NCBI RefSeq assembly: GCF_000507245.1
Contig: NC_023035.1
Span: forward strand, 2,957,570-3,021,569
DNA length: 64,000 nucleotides
Origin: Salinispira pacifica
GTDB taxonomy: Bacteria; Spirochaetota; Spirochaetia; DSM-27196; Salinispiraceae
Direction: 5' to 3'
The notes under the pieces were generated by a model. That model had not been told where the DNA came from and ran no database searches. It saw nothing but the letters and a program-made list of their open reading frames with translations. The translations under genes and the position numbers were made by a program. Positions 50,429-60,082 of the stretch are shown in pieces (the stretch's first letter is position 1; each line of letters starts with the position of its first letter).

Positions 50429-51871
50429 TCAAAACGGTCCATATCCTGTGGCATACGCAAGATACAGGTATCCCAGAGAGAGCAGAAACATGAAGGCCTG
50501 GACGGGAAAAATGAACCTGAACCAGCTTCCGTAGGATACTCCGGAGATCCCCAGAGATATGAGCAGCACCGCATTGGTCGGGAACAGGAGATTGCTGAAT
50601 CCGTCTCCGAAGGAAAAGGCAAGAACCGCCGTCTGGCGGGTGAACCCCAGAATATCCGCAAGCGGGGCGATCACCGGCATCACCAGAAGAGCCTTGGCTG
50701 AAGCGGAGCCCACAAAAAGATTGAGAATGAACACCAGCAGATAGATGGCCGCAAGGGCGAAAAAATCGCTCTGTCCCTGAATAATCCGGGATGCACGGTA
50801 CAGAATGGTGTGGAGAACTCCCGCCTCAACAATAATGTATTTCACGCTTGCTGCCATGAGGATGAGGATCACTCCAGGTAACACCGCCAGAATCCCCCGG
50901 AGAAAATATGAGCCCAGCTGCTTCAGGGAATATCCCGCCAGCAATCCGCTGATCCATGCCGAAAAGAAAAATACCAGGGCTATTACCGGCATGCTGTAAT
51001 CCGAGAGGCCGGGAACCGCCGAAGCTCCCAGAATATACGCCAGAATTATCAGCAGAGAACCCAGGAATGCCCGGTAAGCAGCGGGCCGGGGCGGTCGGGC
51101 ACGGGGCGGTTGAGACCGGGGGTCCCGAGCCCCCTGTTTTGAACCGGAACCGGCGCCTGCCATGGAGCCGACGGGGGTTATGCCGCCTAAGCGCTTGATG
51201 TATCGGAAGATGAATATCAGCAGGAAGAAATAGGTCAGGGTGAATATCACCAGCCGGAAACCCGCACCGGAGAAGAGAGGAAGACCTGCAATCTGCTGGG
51301 CCACTCCTATGCTGAAGGGGTTTGATACCGCTGCACTGAAACCGAAACCTGCGGCGAGAATGCTGATGGCAAGGCCGGTGAACCGGTCCCAGCCCATGGA
51401 TACTGCAATGGATATTGCGATGGGAACCAGGAGGACAACCTCCTCAAAGATTCCCATGAAGGCTCCGAAGGCCATGAAAAGCAGAACCAGCACCGCCACC
51501 AGCATTTTCGGACGGTTCCGGAAACGGCGGACGCTTTCATCAATAAGATGGGGAATAATGCCGGTGTTCTGGAAGACAGTGATGGCACCGCTGACAATGA
51601 AAATAAATGCGATTATCACCAGAATGATCAGCGAGTCATCGCTGAACAGCACCAGCACCGGGGAGGCCAGCCACTGAAAAAAGGAAAGGGGCTCAACGTC
51701 GCCGGATTCATAGCTGCCGGGAACCAGCACCTCCCGGCCGTTTTCCACAGCCGTGGCATAGCTTCCCGGTTCGATCACCCTTGAGAGAAGTCCCGCCACA
51801 ATCATTATTGCGAACAGCGCGGCAAAGGACACAAGAAAGGCCCGTTTCCCGATTCGTATGCTTTGCTCCAT
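50429..51871 (-). CDS. YfcC family (C4-dicarboxylate/basic amino acid carrier superfamily) transporter
   Basis: 480 residues with about 11-12 helices. GAFMGIFEEVVLLVPIAISIAVSMGWD, AAVSNPFSIGVAQQIAGLPLFSG and, late, NLFVGSASAKALLVMPVIAPLAD with FPTNAVLL fit the YfcC/DcuC-like family (PF03606). Some members exchange arginine/ornithine or transport dicarboxylates or peptides; the substrate is unknown here. A basic Pro/Arg-rich cytoplasmic loop (SQPPRARPPRPAAY) lies mid-protein. Transcribed alone, convergent with the SGNH gene. Confidence 0.87.
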   Translation of the reverse strand: MEQSIRIGKRAFLVSFAALFAIMIVAGLLSRVIEPGSYATAVENGREVLVPGSYESGDVEPLSFFQWLASPVLVLFSDDSLIILVIIAFIFIVSGAITVFQNTGIIPHLIDESVRRFRNRPKMLVAVLVLLFMAFGAFMGIFEEVVLLVPIAISIAVSMGWDRFTGLAISILAAGFGFSAAVSNPFSIGVAQQIAGLPLFSGAGFRLVIFTLTYFFLLIFIFRYIKRLGGITPVGSMAGAGSGSKQGARDPRSQPPRARPPRPAAYRAFLGSLLIILAYILGASAVPGLSDYSMPVIALVFFFSAWISGLLAGYSLKQLGSYFLRGILAVLPGVILILMAASVKYIIVEAGVLHTILYRASRIIQGQSDFFALAAIYLLVFILNLFVGSASAKALLVMPVIAPLADILGFTRQTAVLAFSFGDGFSNLLFPTNAVLLISLGISGVSYGSWFRFIFPVQAFMFLLSLGYLYLAYATGYGPF

Positions 51872-51948
51872 GATGCCTGCCTGGTTGCCGGGCCTTCAGT
51901 CCGGGAGGGCCGTGAGTACCGGCCCTCTCACCCCGGTCTGAGAATTTT

Positions 51949-53883
51949 CTATTCAAAAAGCTCCCGGATCTCCTTCGCATAGGCATCGGAAATATAATGC
52001 CGCTTCAGATCCTGCTTGCCGGAAAGTTCCTTTCCAACCTCGAAGCTGCCGGGAAGAACCGTAAACCGGCTGATCTGTTCCCAGGTGCGGAATCCGTTTT
52101 TGGAGTTTACCGTCTCGGCGATCTCGAATTTCAGCAGGGATCTCACCGCATCGCTTGTTGCCAGAGTTTCCCAGTCATCACCGGGAATACCCTGCTCACC
52201 TGCCCATTCAATAACGTTGTCCCGGTTGGGTACGATTAGCGCACCCAGATACTTCTGGTCCTGGCCAACCACCACGGCGAAATCTATATAGCTGCTGGAG
52301 CGCAGTTTCGCTTCAATAGGTGTGGGTTCAATGTTTTCACCGCCCAGGAGCACAACCGTGTCCTTGGCTCTTCCCCGGATGGCGATTTCACCGTTGTGAG
52401 TCATCTCCGCAAGATCCCCGGTGTTGAGCCAGTTCTCGCCGTCGATCATCTGCTCGGTAAGATCCGGTCTTTTATAGTATCCGATCATCCGCTGCATGCC
52501 CCGCACCCACAGTACGCCTTTGTGTCCCGGGGGAAGCACCTTGCCGTTTTCATCCCGTACCTGGGCCTCGGTATAACGCAGGGGAGAGCCGATGGTTCCC
52601 TGAACCGGAGACCACTGGGTTCTCACCGAAATCACCGGACTGGTTTCTGTAAGGCCGTAGCCCTCCAGGAGCAGAATCCCCGCAGCGGAAAAGAACTTAT
52701 CGATATGGGCGGGAAGCGCTCCCCCTCCGCTGATTCCCGCTACGAAGCGTCCGCCGAGCTTGGCCCGGATCTTGCTGAATACCAGTACGCTCCCCAGGGC
52801 CTGCAGGGGAAGCAGGAGAAGCCAGGGGATAAAGGCGGTCACAACATCAAGTATGCGGCTGCGCTTTTTGAAGTTGGGCAGCCACCCTCTGAGTTTGGCT
52901 TCCTGATATTTATACGCTCCGCCCACCGCAACAAAAAAGCGGAACAGGGCCCAGCTTGCACCGCCTTTGGCCCGGAGATTTTTATAGATTCCCGCCTGAA
53001 GGCTTTCCCAGATCCGGGGCACGGAGGCCATCCAGGTGGGACGCACCTTTGCGAAATCCGCCAGCATAATGGGACCCACCGGCTTGGAATATGCAAGGGC
53101 CGAACCGTTGGCAATGGATATGTACTGCATGACCCGCTCGAAGCTGTGCCATACCGGCAGTACGCAGAGCCAGGTGTCTCCGGCGGAAATATCTATTTTA
53201 TTATCTATATAGAGGGCCTGAACCAGGAAGTTCCAGTGACTGATCATCACACCCTTGGGTTCACCGGTTGTTCCCGAGGTAAAAATAATGGTGGCAAGTT
53301 CTTCCGGCTTTGCGGAATCGATGTTCGACTTGATAGCCTCCCGGTGCCTGGAAAGATGTTCTTTCCCGCTCTCCATAATGGATGAAAAAAGGATCAGGCT
53401 CGACCCCCGGGGGAGCTGGGATTCAATATCCGGGAGACTCTCCTTTGCATCCTCCCCCGGCTCATCGAAGAGAATCCAGTTCTTCAGATGGGGAACTTCC
53501 TTTTTCCGGTCCAGAACCTTTTTCAGCTGGGTGATATTCTCGAAAATCGATGACCTGGCCTCAACAGTGTTGAGAATATAGATGAGCTCACCGGGCATGG
53601 TATCATTTCCCCGGGGAACATCCGCCGCACCCAGGGCCTGGAGTCCCAGGTCTGCAAGAAGCCACTCTTTCCGGTTTTCCGAAATAAGCCCCACCAGATC
53701 GTCCCGGCCAATTCCATGCTCCAGGAAACCTGCGGCGGCTATATACATCTCTTCAACCAGCTGGGGATAGGTTGTGGGCTGGAAATCTCCCTTGTCATCC
53801 TTACTGTACTGGGCTACAGCCGATGGCCAGGTATCAGCACTGATCATCAGCTGCTGGGGAATGGTTCTCTTGTTCAGTTCCAT
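51949..53883 (-). CDS. long-chain acyl-CoA synthetase (AMP-forming)
   Basis: 644 residues, GAGAGG upstream of the ATG. It activates fatty acids to acyl-CoA via acyl-AMP. Motifs: TIIFTSGTTGEPKGVMISH (P-loop), GYGLTETSPVIS, WLNTGDLAEM, and GRAKDTVVLLGGENIEPTPIE with the late catalytic region. The length and the amphipathic insertion near 290-350 suit the FadD15/ACSL-like group that can be membrane bound. Divergent from azlC across a 201-bp gap. Often found in spirochaetes that take up fatty acids. Confidence 0.93.
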   Translation of the reverse strand: MELNKRTIPQQLMISADTWPSAVAQYSKDDKGDFQPTTYPQLVEEMYIAAAGFLEHGIGRDDLVGLISENRKEWLLADLGLQALGAADVPRGNDTMPGELIYILNTVEARSSIFENITQLKKVLDRKKEVPHLKNWILFDEPGEDAKESLPDIESQLPRGSSLILFSSIMESGKEHLSRHREAIKSNIDSAKPEELATIIFTSGTTGEPKGVMISHWNFLVQALYIDNKIDISAGDTWLCVLPVWHSFERVMQYISIANGSALAYSKPVGPIMLADFAKVRPTWMASVPRIWESLQAGIYKNLRAKGGASWALFRFFVAVGGAYKYQEAKLRGWLPNFKKRSRILDVVTAFIPWLLLLPLQALGSVLVFSKIRAKLGGRFVAGISGGGALPAHIDKFFSAAGILLLEGYGLTETSPVISVRTQWSPVQGTIGSPLRYTEAQVRDENGKVLPPGHKGVLWVRGMQRMIGYYKRPDLTEQMIDGENWLNTGDLAEMTHNGEIAIRGRAKDTVVLLGGENIEPTPIEAKLRSSSYIDFAVVVGQDQKYLGALIVPNRDNVIEWAGEQGIPGDDWETLATSDAVRSLLKFEIAETVNSKNGFRTWEQISRFTVLPGSFEVGKELSGKQDLKRHYISDAYAKEIRELFE

Positions 53884-54084
53884 AATATTCCTCTCACTAT
53901 TTACTCGCCGGGAGCGGTATTCGCCCCTAATGCGACTGAACCGGACTGCACATATTCAAATTTTTTCATATTCCGGCCTTACAGGTAGTATGGAGGGCTT
54001 TCAGCGAATTGACAACCGCTATTTCCCAGGCAGGAAATTCCTGTGTATCTGTACGTGTATGCCGGCTACGGGTACAATGCCGGA

Positions 54085-54780
54085 ATGGATCAGCATGTTC
54101 GAACCTTCATATCTGCACTGCGCAGTACAATACCGGTATTTTTCGGATATATGAGCATCGGCATTGCGTTCGGCTTCCTTCTGGTTACTTCCGGAGTACA
54201 CTGGATCTGGGCTCTCATCATCAGCGTGGCAGTATTTGCCGGAGCCGCTCAGTTCCTGGCGGTGGGGCTGATAAGCAGCGGAAGTTCTCCCGTGGAGATC
54301 GGGATTGCGGTGTTTTTGATCAATGCCCGGCATATGGTGTACGGGCTTTCTCTGCTGGAAAGGTTTCAGTTCTTCCGGAGGTTCAAAGCCTATATCATTT
54401 TCGGGCTGACGGATGAAACCTACGGTCTGCTCACCACCGTCGAGGCCCCGGAGGGCTCGGATCCGGAGGTCTTCGATTTTTACATCACTCTGCTGAATCA
54501 TTCATACTGGATTCTGGGCTCGGTAAGCGGTGCGCTGCTGGGAAGGGTGCTGCCCTATGACGCACCGGGAATTGAATTTTCCATGACGGCCCTGTTCACC
54601 GTCCTGCTCATCGAACAGATCAAAAGCATCCGAAAAGCGGCTCCCTTTGTTCTTGCTCTGGGAATCTGTATTCTTCTGCATCTGCTCCAGGTGAGGGAGC
54701 AGCTTCTGCTTCCGGCCATTATCCTCTCGGCTCTCGGGACAATGGCCCTGCCTGCGGATGAAAACGGCGGTGCATCATGA
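54085..54780 (+). CDS. azlC: AzlC family branched-chain amino acid exporter, large subunit
   Basis: 231 residues from ATG 54085. Early IPVFFGYMSIGIAFGFLLVTSG, AGAAQFLAVGLISSG and INARHMVYGLSLLERF are the AzlC/YgaZ signature; about five or six helices. With AzlD it forms an exporter of branched-chain amino acids or analogues. A TACAAT box at 54073-54078 is only six bases from the ATG, so a leaderless message is possible. The stop overlaps the azlD ATG. Confidence 0.93.
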   Translation: MDQHVRTFISALRSTIPVFFGYMSIGIAFGFLLVTSGVHWIWALIISVAVFAGAAQFLAVGLISSGSSPVEIGIAVFLINARHMVYGLSLLERFQFFRRFKAYIIFGLTDETYGLLTTVEAPEGSDPEVFDFYITLLNHSYWILGSVSGALLGRVLPYDAPGIEFSMTALFTVLLIEQIKSIRKAAPFVLALGICILLHLLQVREQLLLPAIILSALGTMALPADENGGAS

Positions 54781-55094
54781 CTGCGTACCTGCTCAGCGCA
54801 ACCCTGGCCATGGCCTTCGCCACCCTTATAACCAGAGCCCTGCCCTTTCTGGTATTTCGCCGGGGCATACCCCATCCGGGTTTCGTCAAACGGGCAAGGA
54901 GAATTCCCGCCGGGGTAATGGTGGTTCTGGTGTTTACCAGTCTTCCCCTGGAAGGAGCTTTGCTGTCATGGGAGACCCTGATTCCGTGGATATCCGTGGC
55001 GGTTACGGCTCTGATCCATATAGCCACCCGGCATCCCCTTCTCAGTATTTTCGGCGGCACAGGGCTGTACATGCTGCTGCTGCATTTCAGCTGA
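54777..55094 (+). CDS. azlD: AzlD family branched-chain amino acid exporter, small subunit
   Basis: 105 residues, four helices. ATLITRALPFLVFRRG and IPAGVMVVLVFTSLPLEG are AzlD/YgaH hallmarks. The ATG overlaps the azlC stop (ATGA), giving tight coupling, as is usual for this two-component exporter. Confidence 0.93.
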   Translation: MTAYLLSATLAMAFATLITRALPFLVFRRGIPHPGFVKRARRIPAGVMVVLVFTSLPLEGALLSWETLIPWISVAVTALIHIATRHPLLSIFGGTGLYMLLLHFS

Positions 55095-55187
55095 TCCGGC
55101 GGCCTCCGGCATTGAAGATCCCCCTTTCCCGGGGTATAGTGGTGTTGATTGAACCGGGTTCAATATTACCGGTTTTCAGAGGAATAT

Positions 55188-56273
55188 ATGAAAGATTTTA
55201 CAGATATACAGGCATATTCAGACAGTCAATTCCGGGAAGGCTGGCGCAGGATGCTCCGGGATCCGGGGTTCAGCAGCATGCTCAGCGGCATGAAGGGGCG
55301 GTTCCGTCTGCTCCGGCGCAGGATTTCCAGGATACGGCGCATCGGTCAGTTCCGGCGGCTGATGATCCGTCTGGTGGGTTATCTCATTCGCAAAACCACC
55401 GGCGGGGTCAGCTGGAGCGGTGCGGAAAATCTTCCTGCAGCAAGGGCCAGAAAAAAGCAGGGTGCCATTTTCATCTCAAACCACAGAAGCACATCCCTGG
55501 ACCCCATGCTCTTCAACTACATGCTGAACTCTGAGATCGGCACCACCGCCTACAACGCCGCAGGAGATAATCTGATGAATACCCCCTGGCTGGGGCATCT
55601 CATACGGCTCAACCGGGGCTTCATCGTGAAACGGAATCTTTCCGACCCGGATCAGAAACTTGAAGAGGCTGAGAAGCTCTCCAAATATATCAGGAAACTG
55701 GTGGAATCCGGCAAGCATGTATGGATCGCCCAGAGGAACGGACGGGCCAAGGACGGCAATGACCGCACAGATTCCGCCGTCCTGGCCATGATTAAAATGG
55801 CACACCGGGAAAAATCCTGGGAGGAACTGAGCACTGAGATCCCCATAATTCCGGTAAGCATGAGTTATGAGGAAATCCCTTTGGATGATCTCCTTGCAAA
55901 AGATCACCTGGGTATTCTTGACCGCAGTTCCCCGGACCGGGATAAAGCCCAGGTTATCCGTGAGCTGAGGGACAGAAAACGGCGTATTCATATTCATGTG
56001 TCCGAACGAATACGGGGAGGCAAACGGGGCGAACTGGTGCGGAGCCTGGACAGGAAGATTATCGGCGGAACCCGGATCTGGGATTCCAATGCAGTGGCAG
56101 CTGAGCTGCTGGAGCATATTAAACCCACCTCAGCCGCTCCTTCACGACCCCACCACATTCGGGAAGGAGCAGAATGGTTTCTGGAAAAACTCCAGCAGCA
56201 CGATCATCACATCCGAAGCGCCATACTCCGACTCTATGCCGCACCCCTGCTCAACCGGCTGGAACTGAAATGA
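55188..56273 (+). CDS. lysophospholipid acyltransferase-like protein (PlsC superfamily)
   Basis: 361 residues from ATG 55188 (AGAGGAATAT upstream). FISNHRSTSLDPMLFNYML holds the acyltransferase motif in its NHR(x)4D variant, followed by AAGDNLMNTPWLGHLIRLNRGFIVKR and a WIAQRNGRAKDG segment, as in a 1-acylglycerol-3-phosphate-type family seen in several bacteria. The protein has no strong membrane helix, so is probably peripheral. It likely transfers an acyl chain to a lysolipid; the acceptor is unproven. Its stop overlaps the methyltransferase start (ATGA). Confidence 0.8.
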   Translation: MKDFTDIQAYSDSQFREGWRRMLRDPGFSSMLSGMKGRFRLLRRRISRIRRIGQFRRLMIRLVGYLIRKTTGGVSWSGAENLPAARARKKQGAIFISNHRSTSLDPMLFNYMLNSEIGTTAYNAAGDNLMNTPWLGHLIRLNRGFIVKRNLSDPDQKLEEAEKLSKYIRKLVESGKHVWIAQRNGRAKDGNDRTDSAVLAMIKMAHREKSWEELSTEIPIIPVSMSYEEIPLDDLLAKDHLGILDRSSPDRDKAQVIRELRDRKRRIHIHVSERIRGGKRGELVRSLDRKIIGGTRIWDSNAVAAELLEHIKPTSAAPSRPHHIREGAEWFLEKLQQHDHHIRSAILRLYAAPLLNRLELK

Positions 56274-57241
56274 ACCCCGACAAGCTGCTTCTCATCATCT
56301 TTCTTCTCCAATATGCAGCGCAGAAAGAAGTGACCATGGAGCTGCTGTTTCAGGAAGCTGACAGCTTTTTTCCCGGCGAGCACAATATGCCCTCCGTCCT
56401 TTCATCGGAAATCAGGCAGCAGCTGGGAAGCCTTCGGGAACGGGGACTCATTATTGAACAGGGTGACAGCTACAGGATTCCCGAAAAAAACCTCAACAGG
56501 GTTATGCGCCACCGGGTGGAGTTCGAATTCAAGGCGGGATCTGCCCTGAGCAGAATCAGCCGGGCAGATGAGGCTATGCGTACCGCATTGTACGACCAGG
56601 GAGGTTTTATCGGGCTCTGCGGCGAGACCCAGCGGAAGTGGATCGGGGAGCAGCTGTCTGATATGCATTCTCCCGTACTGGATCTGGGCTGCGGAGACGG
56701 CCGCCAGGGGGAGCTGCTGCAGGAGCTAAGCGCTGCTCGGTTAACAGGTGTGGATTACAGTGAAGATGCGGTGCGCCGGGCATCCGGCAAGCTCCATGGG
56801 GGTGCATATCTGCATGATATGGAGGCCCTGGAAACCCTTGATGCGGAATACCGTTCCATCATGTCTGTTGATTCACTCTATTTCAGCCGCGATCCGGAAG
56901 ATCTGCTGGAAAAGATCCGGGAGCACAGCCATAGCGGCGAGCGCATCCTTCTGTATTCGGAATACCGTCAAACACAGAGCCAAACAGCTCCCCTGACCAG
57001 TCCGGTTGACACCATTCCCGGTAGCTGGATGGACAGCGAACGGATACCCTACCAGGTAATCGACTTCAGCAGCAGAGAACAGGCAATCTGGTCGCTGCGG
57101 CTGAAGCTCCTGGAAGGGCTGAAATCCCAATATTATGAAGAAAAAACTGCATACCTTTACTGGTCCCAGTATCAGGAGGCATCGGTGATGGCCCGGATCA
57201 CTTCCCGGAACAGCTTCAAACGCTACGGCTTCAGATTCTGA
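56270..57241 (+). CDS. SAM-dependent methyltransferase with N-terminal helical domain
   Basis: 323 residues from ATG 56270, which overlaps the acyltransferase stop. The first 90 residues (LLIIFLLQYAAQKEVTMELLF, SEIRQQLGSLRERGLIIEQGDSYRI) resemble a small winged-helix module. Next comes a class I methyltransferase: PVLDLGCGDGRQGELL (motif I), LTGVDYSEDAVRRA (acidic residue for SAM ribose), MSVDSLYF. The methyl acceptor is unknown; coupling to an acyltransferase hints at lipids. The 3' end overlaps the convergent epimerase by 19 bp. Confidence 0.8.
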   Translation: MNPDKLLLIIFLLQYAAQKEVTMELLFQEADSFFPGEHNMPSVLSSEIRQQLGSLRERGLIIEQGDSYRIPEKNLNRVMRHRVEFEFKAGSALSRISRADEAMRTALYDQGGFIGLCGETQRKWIGEQLSDMHSPVLDLGCGDGRQGELLQELSAARLTGVDYSEDAVRRASGKLHGGAYLHDMEALETLDAEYRSIMSVDSLYFSRDPEDLLEKIREHSHSGERILLYSEYRQTQSQTAPLTSPVDTIPGSWMDSERIPYQVIDFSSREQAIWSLRLKLLEGLKSQYYEEKTAYLYWSQYQEASVMARITSRNSFKRYGFRF

Positions 57242-58002
57242 TCTGCTGCGGAGATTCCAAGCCGCTGAGGTATTGATTCGGGTTCACAGCGATCATCCAA
57301 CATCCGCTGATCAAACACAAAGGAATTATCCTCCCTCAGTTCCCAGGGCAGATTCAGTCTGACCCGGATTGCATCAATCATGTCATAAAAATTCCAGGCT
57401 TCACTGCTGTTTCCGTCCAGATGATACACTCCCCCCTCACCCCGGCTCAGAAGCGAGTACATCCATTCCCCGCTTTCGGCCATATGGGAACAGGCGGGGA
57501 TCCATTTTTTGGATGCCGATATATATCCCTGCTCCCGGGCCTGGGCGGAAAGCTGGGCGAACATATTATTGCCGCCGGAGTTTTCGTCAAACTGCCAGCC
57601 CAGGCGGATAATCAGTCCACGGGGGTTCTCCCGGGTCACCGCCTCCTCGCAGCGGAGTTTGTACGCCCCGTACTCGTCGGCGGGTTCGGGCACACGGCCG
57701 GGCTGAAAGGGTCCGGTCATATGGTTTCCGAACACCATTACCGAGCTGGTGAACGCAAAGGGAATTCCCCGTTCTGAAGCCAGCCGGGCAAGCAATCCCG
57801 ACCAGTTTTCGTGACCCATTCCCAGGTGTATGAGGGCATCGGGCTTTTTCTCTTTGAAGTAGCGGATACAGGCGTCAGTATCATCGGGATCTGCGCCCTT
57901 TCTGTCCCAGCCGCTCCATTCCCATCCTGCCTGGGTGAACCTGCGGATTACATGGGGGGCCAGGCTGCCCCCGCTTCCGGTTATCAGCACATGTTTGCTC
58001 AT
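57223..58002 (-). CDS. NAD-dependent epimerase/dehydratase, RmlD-like
   Basis: 259 residues from ATG 58002. A Rossmann start VLITGSGGSLAPHVIRRF precedes GWDRKGADPDD, the SSVMVFG stretch with the catalytic Ser, and YGAYKLRCEEAV with YxxxK. These are features of extended short-chain dehydrogenases that act on nucleotide sugars. The protein is at the short end of the range. An upstream extension to 58272 is rejected since it would overlap the korA start and promoter. Divergent from korA. Confidence 0.83.
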   Translation of the reverse strand: MSKHVLITGSGGSLAPHVIRRFTQAGWEWSGWDRKGADPDDTDACIRYFKEKKPDALIHLGMGHENWSGLLARLASERGIPFAFTSSVMVFGNHMTGPFQPGRVPEPADEYGAYKLRCEEAVTRENPRGLIIRLGWQFDENSGGNNMFAQLSAQAREQGYISASKKWIPACSHMAESGEWMYSLLSRGEGGVYHLDGNSSEAWNFYDMIDAIRVRLNLPWELREDNSFVFDQRMLDDRCEPESIPQRLGISAADQNLKP

Positions 58003-58194
58003 ATGTTTCACATCCTTTTCACCCACACATCCTATGGGGCTCAAGTCCCCGGGGTCAAGACATTCCCAATTTTCCCGGCCGCCCTGATCTTCCCCCGGGA
58101 ACGGAGTGACGCCTTCCGGAATGAGCAACCGGCCCTTTACTGAACCTGCTTCACCGGGAGCGGACAAGAATCGTTCAATATATTGAAATTTCTC

Positions 58195-58222
58195 TTTACA
58201 TCCTGAAATTCCCGCATATGAT
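58195..58222 (+). promoter_or_regulatory. korAB promoter
   Basis: TTTACA (58195-58200), 16 bp, TATGAT (58217-58222), followed by AGGAGG at 58235-58240 and the korA ATG at 58247. A typical sigma-70 layout with a short leader. Confidence 0.6.
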
Positions 58223-58246
58223 ATTAGGTGTACCAGGAGGCTTGCC

Positions 58247-60082
58247 ATGGAACAGCAGGACTTTGTTTCCAACGTGGATTTTATTATCCGGGTTGCAGGA
58301 GAAGCGGGGGAAGGGGTGATCAGCTGCGGTGAACTGTTCGCCAGGGCCGCATCCAGAACTCAATACCATGTATTCACCTTCATCACCTATCCGGCAGAGA
58401 TGAAAGGCGGTTACTCCATGATTCAGATCCGGGTCAGGGATAACACCATCTACTCCCTGGGCAGCAAAGTGGATTACCTCATCGCCTTTAACCAGCGGGG
58501 GTATAACCGGAGTATAGAAGATATTAAAGACGGGGGAGTACTGTTCTACGATCCCCGGGAAGTGGAACCGGAAGAAAGCGGCAGCTATGAACGGATCCCC
58601 CTGCCCTTCACCGAGCTGGCGAAAAGCAGCAGCAGTTCGGTACGCACCAAAAATGCAGTGGCCCTTGGAGTACTGGGGCATCTGTTCGGGGTGGAGCCCG
58701 AAGTATCCCGCAAGCTCCTTGAAGACCGTTTTAACAAGAAAGGCCGGGAACTTCTGGAGAAAAACTTCCTGGCCCTGGACTCCGGGTACGCCTACGGCCG
58801 GGAGCAGGCCATCAAACCCCGTTTCTCTCTGGCTTCAGGGCCTCCAGCTAAAGAGAATTACATGTTTCTCTCGGGGAACGAGGCTGTGGCGCTGGGGGCA
58901 ATAACCGCAGGCTGCCGCTTCGTGGCAGGCTACCCCATCACCCCGTCAACATCCATCTTCGAAACCCTCTACCGCCTCATGCCCCTGGTGGGGGGCACGG
59001 CTCTGCAGATGGAGGATGAGATTGCCAGCATATCGGCCATCATCGGCGCATCCTTTGCCGGGGAAAAGGTGATAACCCCCACAAGCGGTCCCGGACTGCA
59101 GCTCATGGCGGAACAGATAAGCCTGGGTTCCATGCTGGAGACTCCGCTGGTGATCATCGACGTGCAGCGGGGCGGTCCCAGCACGGGACTCCCCACAAAG
59201 ACCGAACAGTCTGATCTGAAATTTGCAGTCTACGGAGGGGCAGGGGAAAGTCCAAGAATTATTCTTGCCCCCACAACAGTGGAGGACAGTTTTTATCAGA
59301 CCATACGGGCCTTCAACCTTGCAGAGCGCTACCAGCTTCCGGTTATTGTTCTCCTGGATCAGTCAATCGGTTACCGGAAAGCCACGGTAAAAATGCCCGA
59401 CTTCAACCGCTTCAATTTCATTGATAATCACAATATCCGGAAGCATTTCAAGGTGCCCAAGGCGGATGTTGTGGAAATTGTATCCCGTCTGGCTCCCATG
59501 GAGGATGAACTGGAGGATTACCGCCGCTATGAGGATACCAAAGACGGGGTTGCAGCCATGTCCCGCCCGGGAACTTCCGGCGGAGAATACCTTGCAACCG
59601 GCCTGGAACATGACGAATACGGCAGAGCCGACCAGACCCCGGGAAACCATCTGAAAATGAGCCTGAGACGGAGGCGGAAACATTTCAGCATCAGCAGGGA
59701 CCTGGAGAAAAACCCCCTGGAAATATACGGAGATCCCTATGCGGAAATCGGCATTATCGGGTGGGGTTCCACCGAGGGTGCAATCCGGGAAGCCAGATAC
59801 ATGGCCCTGGAGCAGGGAATTGCGGTGCGCCACCTTCACCCCCACACCATATCCCCCCTTCCGGAGCGGCAGATAGCCCGTTTTCTCATGCATCTGAATT
59901 ACCTGATCATTGTGGAGGAAAATATAACCGGCCAGTTCGCCCATCTTATTACTGCCAGATTCAGGGTGAAAGCCATCGAGGTGCATAAATGCCAGGGGGT
60001 GCCCTTTAATCCCGAGGAAATTTACAGAAGCATAGAAAAAGTAGCGAGGATCGCAGATGAAGAAGCAATCACACAAGCCTGA
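58247..60082 (+). CDS. korA: 2-oxoacid:ferredoxin oxidoreductase, fused gamma-alpha subunit
   Basis: 611 residues with AGGAGG upstream. Residues 1-190 are the gamma domain (IIRVAGEAGEGVISCGELFARAASR, TYPAEMKGGYSMIQIRV). From about 205 comes the alpha pyrimidine-binding domain (FLSGNEAVALGAITAGCRFVAGYPITPSTSI, MEDEIASISAIIGASFAGEKV, TSGPGLQLM, QRGGPSTGLPTKTEQSDL) and the C-terminal domain. With KorB it oxidatively decarboxylates 2-oxoglutarate or a related 2-oxo acid to acyl-CoA and reduced ferredoxin. Operon with korB, overlapping by 26 bp. Confidence 0.93.
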   Translation: MEQQDFVSNVDFIIRVAGEAGEGVISCGELFARAASRTQYHVFTFITYPAEMKGGYSMIQIRVRDNTIYSLGSKVDYLIAFNQRGYNRSIEDIKDGGVLFYDPREVEPEESGSYERIPLPFTELAKSSSSSVRTKNAVALGVLGHLFGVEPEVSRKLLEDRFNKKGRELLEKNFLALDSGYAYGREQAIKPRFSLASGPPAKENYMFLSGNEAVALGAITAGCRFVAGYPITPSTSIFETLYRLMPLVGGTALQMEDEIASISAIIGASFAGEKVITPTSGPGLQLMAEQISLGSMLETPLVIIDVQRGGPSTGLPTKTEQSDLKFAVYGGAGESPRIILAPTTVEDSFYQTIRAFNLAERYQLPVIVLLDQSIGYRKATVKMPDFNRFNFIDNHNIRKHFKVPKADVVEIVSRLAPMEDELEDYRRYEDTKDGVAAMSRPGTSGGEYLATGLEHDEYGRADQTPGNHLKMSLRRRRKHFSISRDLEKNPLEIYGDPYAEIGIIGWGSTEGAIREARYMALEQGIAVRHLHPHTISPLPERQIARFLMHLNYLIIVEENITGQFAHLITARFRVKAIEVHKCQGVPFNPEEIYRSIEKVARIADEEAITQA

